From Actinomycetes bacterium (lineage in GTDB: Bacteria > Actinomycetota > Acidimicrobiia > Acidimicrobiales > JAKAOS01): a stretch of 40,161 bases of DNA. Below the pieces are notes generated by a model. It was not told where the DNA came from, ran no database searches, and saw nothing but the letters and a program-made list of their open reading frames with translations. This document shows positions 34,451 through 40,161 of this stretch, one piece after another; position 1 is the stretch's first letter; each line of letters opens with the position of its first letter. The position numbers were made by a program, and so were the translations under genes. Location of the stretch: assembly GCA_021795215.1 (NCBI GenBank), contig JAJYPS010000011.1, positions 1-40,161 of the forward strand, read 5' to 3'.

Positions 34451-34607
34451 GCCGGGCCAGGGTGCCCTCACGCCGGGCCAGGGTGCCGTGGGTGGCGACG
34501 GGGCGCGCGGCGGTAGTGCTCTCCAGCGACGACCTGTGTCGGACAAGGGTGCCGTGGCTGGCGACGGGGCGCGGCGGTAGTGCTCTCCAGCGACGACCTG
34601 TGTCGGG
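34451..34607. repeat. Two tandem repeats after the histidine kinase
   Basis: GCCGGGCCAGGGTGCC occurs at 34451-34466 and 34472-34487. Overlapping it, a block of about 62 bases (34481-34542), beginning GGGTGCCGTGG and ending GACCTGTGTCGG, is repeated at 34548-34607 with one substitution and a two-base deletion. The region lies in the 173-base gap between two convergent genes. No terminator was recognised. Confidence 0.9.
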
Positions 34608-34616
34608 CCGAGAAGG

Positions 34617-34979
34617 TCACAGACACCGGGGCGCTGCTCCAGGAGGGGAACCGTCGGCGCAGGCCACGCAGCGGTCCGTCGCCGGCAGCGCCTCCAGTCG
34701 CTCGGCCGGTATGGACCGCCCGCACGCCACACAGGTTCCGTAGGTCCCGGTGGCGGCCCGCCTGGCCGCAGCCTGGAGCGCGGTGACGTCAGCTCTGGCC
34801 CTCCCGAGCAGAGCGATGACCCGCGCTCGCTCGTAGCCGATCGTGGCCCCCTCCGGGTCGTGCTCATCGTCGGGACCATCGGCGGTGGCCGCCTCCAGAT
34901 CCCGCAGCTCGCTTTCGAGGTAGCTGGCCCGTCGACGAGCCGAAGCGACCAAGGCGGCCAGTTCGGCAGCAGCGGCCAT
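34617..34979 (-). CDS. DksA/TraR-type C4 zinc-finger protein
   Basis: A 120-residue protein with a helical, Ala-rich N-terminus and a C-terminal zinc finger: GTYGTCVACGRSIPAERLEA followed by DRCVAC. This CxxC-17-CxxC pattern is the DksA/TraR finger. DksA binds the secondary channel of RNA polymerase in proteobacteria; actinobacterial relatives of this size (such as CarD-independent TraR-like proteins) are poorly understood. The coiled coil is shorter and lacks a recognisable acidic DxxDxA tip. ATG at 34979; no good ribosome-binding site is visible. Single gene, convergent with the kinase. Confidence 0.82.
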   Translation of the reverse strand: MAAAAELAALVASARRRASYLESELRDLEAATADGPDDEHDPEGATIGYERARVIALLGRARADVTALQAAARRAATGTYGTCVACGRSIPAERLEALPATDRCVACADGSPPGAAPRCL

Positions 34980-35078
34980 CGTTCCAGGATGCCCGATCCG
35001 GACCGCTCACCGCACACCCAGGCGTGATACCAAAACCACCGGCCGACGAACACCAGATCTGCCAATGCGCAGCAGTCG

Positions 35079-35198
35079 TGGCAGCCGGGGCCGGCTGGCA
35101 GTTGGGGCCGGGTGGCAGTCCTGGCCGGGTGACAATCGGGGTCGGGTGACAGTCCTGGCCGGGTGCCGGTGCGGTTTGGCTGGCCGGTGCGGTTTGGC
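35079..35198. repeat. 17-bp tandem repeat and 18-bp repeat pair
   Basis: Five imperfect 17-base units run from 35079 to 35163, of the kind TGGCAGTCCTGGCCGGG; units three and four begin TGACA. Immediately after, TGCCGGTGCGGTTTGGC and TGGCCGGTGCGGTTTGGC (35164-35198) form a second repeat. The array fills much of the 373-base gap between the DksA-like gene and the Kelch gene, where I see no gene. Confidence 0.85.
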
Positions 35199-35352
35199 TG
35201 CACAAGCGTCGGGACGCGCTGGCAGTGGTGGCGAAGTACTTCCGGTTCGAGCTACCGCCGGTTCGCGCCGATGTACCGGTGCCGGGCGGCTCCGGGCGAC
35301 TGAGGGAACTTGCAGGCGACGGCGGGTGTCTTACGGAGCACCGGAGCGCTGG

Positions 35353-36684
35353 ATGCGAGAGAGGATCGAACCCGATGCGAACCCGATGACACCATCGGCA
35401 TTGCTACGGCCGGCATTGCTACGGGCCACGGTGCTGAGCACGACCTTCGCACTCGGGACGTCCGCCTGTGGCTCGGTGCCGCATGGGACGGCAGCCCATG
35501 TCAGACCGGCGTCACCCAGCCGTACAGTGGGGGCTACCTCCCCGGTGGCGGACGCCGCACAGCTGACCGCCGGGCACTGGTCGGCACTGCCGGCGGCGCC
35601 GATCGCGCCCCGCCAAGGAGCCTCGGTGGTGTGGACCGGCACCGACATGATCGTGTGGGGCGGCGCTTCGGGAGCCCACGGCAACCATCTGCATGCGGAC
35701 GGCGCCGCATACGATCCGACCACGCGCACGTGGCACCTGCTGCCACCAGCCCCGCTCTCGCCGCGCAGCAGCCAGGCGGGGGTCTGGACCGGACATGAGC
35801 TGGTGATCTGGGGTGGTTACACGCACATCGGCGGCAGTGCCTTCACGGTGACCAGTTCCGGCGCGGCCTACGATCCGACCACCAACCGGTGGCGAACGCT
35901 CCCGCCGGCTCCGTTGAGCCCGCGAGCGAACGCGCTGGCGGTCTGGACGGGCACCTCTGTGCTCCTGCTCGGTGGACACCCTGCCCTCGTCACCGCCGGC
36001 AACCGCGGCTTCGGCGACGGCGCTCTGTACGACCCGAGCACGGGGCGGTGGACCCACCTCGCCGGCCCACGAAAGACCGGCGGACTCAGGCTCAGTTGGG
36101 TGGCCGCAGTGCAGGCTCGTGGAGAGATGCTGGCCTGGTCGACTTGGTGGACAACGCATCGTGTGAATGCGACCACCGCCTCCGTCAGTGCAGGTACGCA
36201 GTTATACCGCTACCGGGGGGCGACCCGCCGGTGGCGGTTGCTGCCAACCTCCCCGGCGTCCCTGCCGGCCGTGCAGAACGTCATCTGGACGGGCCATCGG
36301 GCCGTCGTGCGGGGCGCCACCTTCACTTGCGGCCCCTGCGCCGGACCGCCTGTGCCCGAGGCGACCGCGATCTTCGATCCGAGCAGCGGCGCCTGGACCC
36401 GCCTGCCGCCCGACCCCCTCGGAGGTGGCCACCAAAGTTCCGCGTGGACCGGCGCGGCGCTGTTCTCGTTCGATCCCAACGCCATGTACGGTCCGGTGAA
36501 CCCGGGCGCCGGCAGCGCCTACGAGCCTCGGACCAACATATGGCAGCGCATACCGTCCGCGCCCACCGGCTGCGCCGGCAGCGCCGACCCCCTCTGGACT
36601 GGCCAGCAGATCCTCATGTACTGCCCAGGCAGCAGCCCTGGGTCCTCAGCCACCGGTGGTCTTGCGTTCACCCCCGCACGCTGA
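35353..36684 (+). CDS. Exported Kelch-type beta-propeller protein
   Basis: A 443-residue protein with an export signal (ALLRPALLRATVLSTTFALG, then TSACG, possibly a weak lipobox). The body is built from repeats of the type VWTGTDMIVWGG ... AAYDPTTRTWHLLPPAPL, seen at least five times. This is a Kelch/galactose-oxidase-like propeller pattern with the GG and YDP..W landmarks. The usual use of such propellers is binding proteins or sugars; no catalytic residues were identified. The ATG at 35353 follows a GGAG; an ATG at 35386 would give a cleaner signal peptide. The neighbours are a zinc-finger protein and a secreted phosphatase-like protein. Confidence 0.8.
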   Translation: MRERIEPDANPMTPSALLRPALLRATVLSTTFALGTSACGSVPHGTAAHVRPASPSRTVGATSPVADAAQLTAGHWSALPAAPIAPRQGASVVWTGTDMIVWGGASGAHGNHLHADGAAYDPTTRTWHLLPPAPLSPRSSQAGVWTGHELVIWGGYTHIGGSAFTVTSSGAAYDPTTNRWRTLPPAPLSPRANALAVWTGTSVLLLGGHPALVTAGNRGFGDGALYDPSTGRWTHLAGPRKTGGLRLSWVAAVQARGEMLAWSTWWTTHRVNATTASVSAGTQLYRYRGATRRWRLLPTSPASLPAVQNVIWTGHRAVVRGATFTCGPCAGPPVPEATAIFDPSSGAWTRLPPDPLGGGHQSSAWTGAALFSFDPNAMYGPVNPGAGSAYEPRTNIWQRIPSAPTGCAGSADPLWTGQQILMYCPGSSPGSSATGGLAFTPAR

Positions 36685-37086
36685 CGCAACGCCAGGGTGG
36701 CCCGTTCGCCCGAGCGCCGGAGAGTGGTTCGCACCAACCCAGTTGCCGCCACCATGCGAGTTCCCGCCGTCTTTTTCGGGCTCTCTTTTCGGACCATCGC
36801 TTTTCAGGGCCAAGCCCACTCCGTCCACTCAACCTGGCCGACCTGGCGATCGGGCTGTGGCCATAACGAGCTCCTGGCGGCCAGAGAAGGCAATCGTGGA
36901 GGCCGATGTCCGGGATGGCTTGCCGGCGGCGCGAGCGTGGTGAGAGAACTTCACCGCGGGCCCCAGCGCTGCTTGCAACCAAGATCGCCCGAAATGTTAA
37001 GCCATCCTTCGCCGTCCATCCGTCCTGCTGTCACGGCGTGGCGATAGAAAAGCGCCCTCAAAGACATCGGCAGTCAGGAGAGTCGA
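36685..37086. other. 402-base gap before the phosphatase-like gene
   Basis: No gene, RNA or clear repeat was found. The stretch at about 36765-36815 is richer in T (several TTTTC runs) than its surroundings and could hold a promoter or a terminator for the Kelch gene, but no paired stem was seen. A good ribosome-binding site (AGGAG at 37076-37080) closes the gap. Confidence 0.5.
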
Positions 37087-38934
37087 ATGCCCACGGTACG
37101 GCAAGTCCGCGAATTCCTCGGCCGGTTCCGGAGATCGGGCGCCTCTACTGCCTACGTCGCAGCGTCGGTGCTGCTGCTCAGCGTGATCCCACCCCGCTTC
37201 GCGTCCACCGTCGAGCGGTTGCCAGTGGCCCCGTCCAGCAGCCAGCCCGCGCCTAAGCAGCCAGTGGCAGACGGAAACACCCTGGCGAAAGGAAAGCGGT
37301 CGAACCGACGCGTGGTTGTGATCGCGATGGACAACACCCACCTGTCCGACGTGCTACAGATGCCAGCGCTGGCCGCGATGCTGGGCAGGGGAACGCTGTT
37401 GGCGAACCACCACACGGGCCTGATCTCCTTCACCCATCCGGACTACACGACTATCGGATCGGGCAACTACCCGTCCAGGACGGGCATAATCAGCCAGAGC
37501 CAGCTGGACGGGGGACAGCCTGTCACGTTCTCGTACTGGAAGGATCTCCTACCGAACGGTCAGCCGACTCACCTCGGTGCGCCGCCGTGGCGGGCGTGGA
37601 CGTCCCACGGCATGGCGGTCGGCGCAGTGGGCTGGGCGGACTGGGAACTGGAGAGCGCCTCGGAAGTGGCCAAGAACCACGTGCCGGTCGCACCGGGCAG
37701 GTCCCCGTCCACCTACCTGGGCTACGCGATCCACTATCCAGGTGGCAGAACGGTGTTCGGCCTTCCCAACATGCCTTCGGTCTCGGCTACGCCCTTGCTG
37801 GGTGATCCGACCTCCAAAGTGGGGACGTTCTCGGGAGGGTGGGACTCCAACTTCGGACCGGACCGCTCCCTGACCTCCACTGCAGCGTTGCTGACCCACG
37901 GCGTTCCCGTGGTGTACGACTACATCCGCTCGGTCCACTCCGCGCCGGGCGGAGGCACCCTGGTGCCGGGAACTGCCGCCTATGCTTCCAATCTCTCTCA
38001 TTACAACACTGCGTTCGCAGATTTCTTCGCCGCCCTGGCGAGGAAGGGCATCAACCGGAACAACACCGACTTCGTGTTCACGACCGACGAAGGCGACCAC
38101 TTCTCCCCCGGCGGAGAATTGGGAGCCAGCCTGCCGGCGCTCATGACCAAGGCCGGCATCGACACGTCCACCCTGACGATAACCGGGACTTCTGCGGCGC
38201 TGCTGTACGCGAAGGCCGGATCTGCAGTCTCGCTCGCTGGCCTCAGCGCCGTTCCTGGATGGCACTACCTGGCGAGCGGTCCTGCTCTGCGGGCGATCCA
38301 CGTCCAGACCCGTGACCCTGCTCTGTACGACCCGACTGCGATCTTGTTCTCCGAACCGTCGTGGTACTACGGATCGACCGGCACATCGACGTCTATCACG
38401 GCGGATCCCAATTACCTGTGGAACCACGGCACGGTATCCACCGGGATCAATACCATTTGGGCCGGGTTCACAGGGCCGGGGATACGCAGCAACACTGTCT
38501 CCACGGAGTGGACCGACTCGGCCGACGTGCTGCCCACCTTGGAGCAGATCGTGTTCGGCCAGGTCCAACCGGGGCTGTCCGGCCTCGCGATCCCCGGCGT
38601 GCTGAGCTCTGCTCTCCCACGCTCGGCGGTCCCGCTGTCGACCCTGTCCACCGAGTTCAAGCGACTCGACGCCCCCGTCGGACCCTTCGGCCTGGCATCG
38701 CTTCAGATCTCGTCCACGGCTGCTGTCGATCCCGGTTCGGCATCGACGCTGAGCTCATCGCTTGCGAACTTGGTGGACCAGCGCAATGCGGTGGTGGCGA
38801 ACGTGCACCGCACGCTCCGGTTGGCAATCAGCGGACAAGCGGTCCGGCCGTCGGTTCTTGAACAGGCCTCCCGGTCGATGGCGTCGGTTCAACGCCAGAT
38901 GCGCATCCTGCAGATGCGGGCCGTCATACGTTGA
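37087..38934 (+). CDS. Exported alkaline-phosphatase-superfamily protein
   Basis: A 615-residue protein with one N-terminal membrane or signal segment (about 20-40) and a Pro/Ser-rich linker. The catalytic domain begins RRVVVIAMDNTHLSDVL (metal ligand D82). The likely nucleophile T116 lies in FTHPDYTTIGSGNYPS, the pattern seen in nucleotide-pyrophosphatase and sulfatase relatives. Later metal ligands appear in FVFTTDEGDHF (around residue 335) and in a WNHGT segment. Substrate cannot be told: phosphodiesters, phosphonates or sulfate esters are all possible. The C-terminal 100 residues are helical and not conserved. ATG with a good AGGAG six bases upstream. Not linked to a PHO box that I can see. 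Confidence 0.8.
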   Translation: MPTVRQVREFLGRFRRSGASTAYVAASVLLLSVIPPRFASTVERLPVAPSSSQPAPKQPVADGNTLAKGKRSNRRVVVIAMDNTHLSDVLQMPALAAMLGRGTLLANHHTGLISFTHPDYTTIGSGNYPSRTGIISQSQLDGGQPVTFSYWKDLLPNGQPTHLGAPPWRAWTSHGMAVGAVGWADWELESASEVAKNHVPVAPGRSPSTYLGYAIHYPGGRTVFGLPNMPSVSATPLLGDPTSKVGTFSGGWDSNFGPDRSLTSTAALLTHGVPVVYDYIRSVHSAPGGGTLVPGTAAYASNLSHYNTAFADFFAALARKGINRNNTDFVFTTDEGDHFSPGGELGASLPALMTKAGIDTSTLTITGTSAALLYAKAGSAVSLAGLSAVPGWHYLASGPALRAIHVQTRDPALYDPTAILFSEPSWYYGSTGTSTSITADPNYLWNHGTVSTGINTIWAGFTGPGIRSNTVSTEWTDSADVLPTLEQIVFGQVQPGLSGLAIPGVLSSALPRSAVPLSTLSTEFKRLDAPVGPFGLASLQISSTAAVDPGSASTLSSSLANLVDQRNAVVANVHRTLRLAISGQAVRPSVLEQASRSMASVQRQMRILQMRAVIR

Positions 38935-39149
38935 CGCTGGGTTCCGCTCGGTGCCGGCGCACGTCGACCGCCGCTGGGGGCGCCTAGCGTGACGGGCGCT
39001 GCGCTGCATCCTGATCGGACCGCCGCTCCCAGCCACCGGCTGGGCGATATACCCTTCGAGGCCTTGCTGTGGGAAGCAGATCGAAGGAGTCTCATGCACG
39101 TCGACCAAGTTCCGCTCTCCGCTGCGGCGGTGACCGTCGGGCCTACCCG

Positions 39150-39470
39150 GTGAGCGGGTACGACAACGTGAGCGATGATCTCCAACTGGCGTTCGACGCC
39201 TCGAACGCGGCGTCGAAGCTTGCCCTCGTTCACTTCGAGGGCGGAGTCTGCGCGACGCTGAAGGCGGACGGCACGCCGGTCACCGAAGCCGACCGGGCGG
39301 TCGAGCGATTGCTTCGCCAGACGTTGTCCCAGGGACGACCGCACGATGCCTTCCTCGGTGAGGAACTTGGTCGCCTCTGTTGTCACGGCCTTGGCGACAG
39401 GGGTGGCCACCAAGTCCCGCTGGCGGGCGCACATACCTCTCGCCGTGGCCACCTGGGCACTGCTGGGTAA
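39150..39470 (+). pseudogene. Decayed inositol-monophosphatase-like gene, N-terminal part
   Basis: From a GTG at 39150 (or 39168, VSDDLQLAFDASN) the translation matches the start of histidinol-/inositol-phosphatases: a helical N-terminus, then LKADGTPVTEADRAVERLL and DAFLGEELG, which hold the first metal-site Glu residues. After about 39365 the frame no longer matches; the next family motif (DPIDGT) is absent. Weak echoes follow in other frames (HIPLAVATWALL near 39430, GLVSAP near 39611). The remaining two thirds cannot be read in any frame, so this is a broken gene. Sequencing error is less likely because more than one shift is needed. The gap from the phosphatase-like gene (about 215 bases) holds a small hairpin near 39028-39044. 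Confidence 0.6.
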
Positions 39471-40113
39471 GGTGGAAGGCGACGCCAGAGACGCCATCGC
39501 TGGCCGACAGCCCGGTACCGGCGGGCCGGGAACCTCACCAGGGGGCGTGCGGGAGCCGCGGCGTCCTGCACCGTCCGCCGGCTCAGGCGCAGCCGCGGCA
39601 TCGACGTGATGGGCCTTGTATCCGCGCCTCGGGACCGAAACCCGTCCGACGTCCTCCGCCTCGACAGGCCGCTGTGCGGCTGGTTCGGGCTCAGCTGTCC
39701 AGCTGTGGTCGATTTCCGATCGCAGTGTTCAGGCCACCCCGGTGTTGGCTGCCGAGTGGTTCGCCCGTCGCGGCGACGTCGCCCGCATTCCTCTGTCTGG
39801 CTGGCGGCTCACCGGTTCCGATAGACAAGGTCTGTTCACGCGCTCGGGAAAGGTTGCCTGACCGCCCGTCGGAGCGGCGTGTCGCGGTCGGCGAGCATCC
39901 ACCGGTACGGAGCTCGGGCCGAAGTGGGATTCCCGAGTTCAAGCAGTCCACCACGGGCACGCGTAGGATGGCGGGCGTGACTTGGCTGTCGGGCACCCTT
40001 CCTCCACCGCGCTCCTGAACGGAGCGCTCCACTACGCCCCCTAGTGCCCTGGCGCTGATCGTTCGCCTGGTTGGGTCCACCGACGCGCTGGCTGGGGGTG
40101 TCAGGCTGGGGGT
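39471..40113. other. Region of decayed sequence without a confident gene
   Basis: All six frames were looked at. Short open frames exist, the longest on the minus strand (39691-40080, 129 codons), but none resembles a known protein or has a supporting ribosome-binding site. The first part may be leftover inositol-monophosphatase-like sequence. The last part leads into a putative IS630-type element. Confidence 0.5.
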
Positions 40114-40161
40114 ATGAGCCAGCGTGTGAGGGTGCGGCGGCTTTCCGAAGTGGAGGGCCGG
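40114..40161 (+). mobile_element. Possible start of an IS630-type transposase (cut by window end)
   Basis: The final 48 bases encode MSQRVRVRRLSEVEGR, similar in style to the N-terminus of IS630-family transposases, which open with a VRVRxLTxxEG pattern before a helix-turn-helix. Only 16 residues are visible, so the call rests on this pattern and on the decayed sequence beside it. Confidence 0.45.

Noticed and set aside
2931-35198. Short repeat arrays considered as CRISPR
   Set aside because: The units (15-19 bases) are directly adjacent, with no unique spacers, and no cas genes are present.

Overview
This window is high-GC, densely coded chromosomal DNA of an actinobacterium. The order coaE - rpsA - polA - ANTAR response regulator (all minus strand) matches the neighbourhood known from Mycobacterium tuberculosis (coaE, rpsA, polA, Rv1626/pdtaR). 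Start codons are a mix of ATG, GTG and TTG, stop-start overlaps of the GTGA/TTGA/TGATG type are common, and at least one promoter looks leaderless. Several proteins carry unusual extensions, so a lineage outside the well-studied Mycobacterium/Streptomyces groups (for example Acidimicrobiia) is plausible. That last placement is inference only.

Layout. Positions 1-7050 (minus) hold a G-rich tandem repeat, coaE, rpsA, polA, a PdtaR-like REC-ANTAR regulator and a small coiled-coil protein. Positions 7161-11404 (plus) hold a phosphate-uptake operon in the order pstB-pstS-pstC-pstA behind a good PHO box. Positions 11476-13483 (minus) encode two exported proteins, one with a PKD-like end and one of the DUF1259 (LppY/LpqO) family. 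Positions 13658-16623 (minus) encode an ECF-type vitamin/metal transporter in which a membrane domain and two ATPases are fused in one chain, followed by EcfT. Positions 16716-17515 hold tRNA-Leu(CAA), a broken FAD monooxygenase gene and the 3' end of an IS200/IS605-type tnpB with its right-end hairpin.

Positions 17792-22221 (plus) hold a complete type II fatty-acid elongation cluster, fabD-fabH-fabG-acpP-fabF, in which FabD carries an extra biotinyl-like domain. It is followed by an ABC1/UbiB-type kinase and an acyl-CoA-dehydrogenase-like protein. Positions 25182-32140 (minus) hold trpC-trpF-trpB-trpA, continuing into a GAF-SpoIIE phosphatase and an ABC exporter; trpE, trpG and trpD are not in the window. 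Diverging from trpC is an OmpR-type response regulator with its histidine kinase (32330-34443).

The last part (34444-40161) is looser. It has short tandem repeats, a DksA/TraR zinc-finger protein, a secreted Kelch-like protein, a secreted alkaline-phosphatase-superfamily protein, a decayed inositol-monophosphatase-like gene and, at the edge, what looks like the start of an IS630-type transposase. All calls come from reading the sequence and translations by eye; no database search was run.
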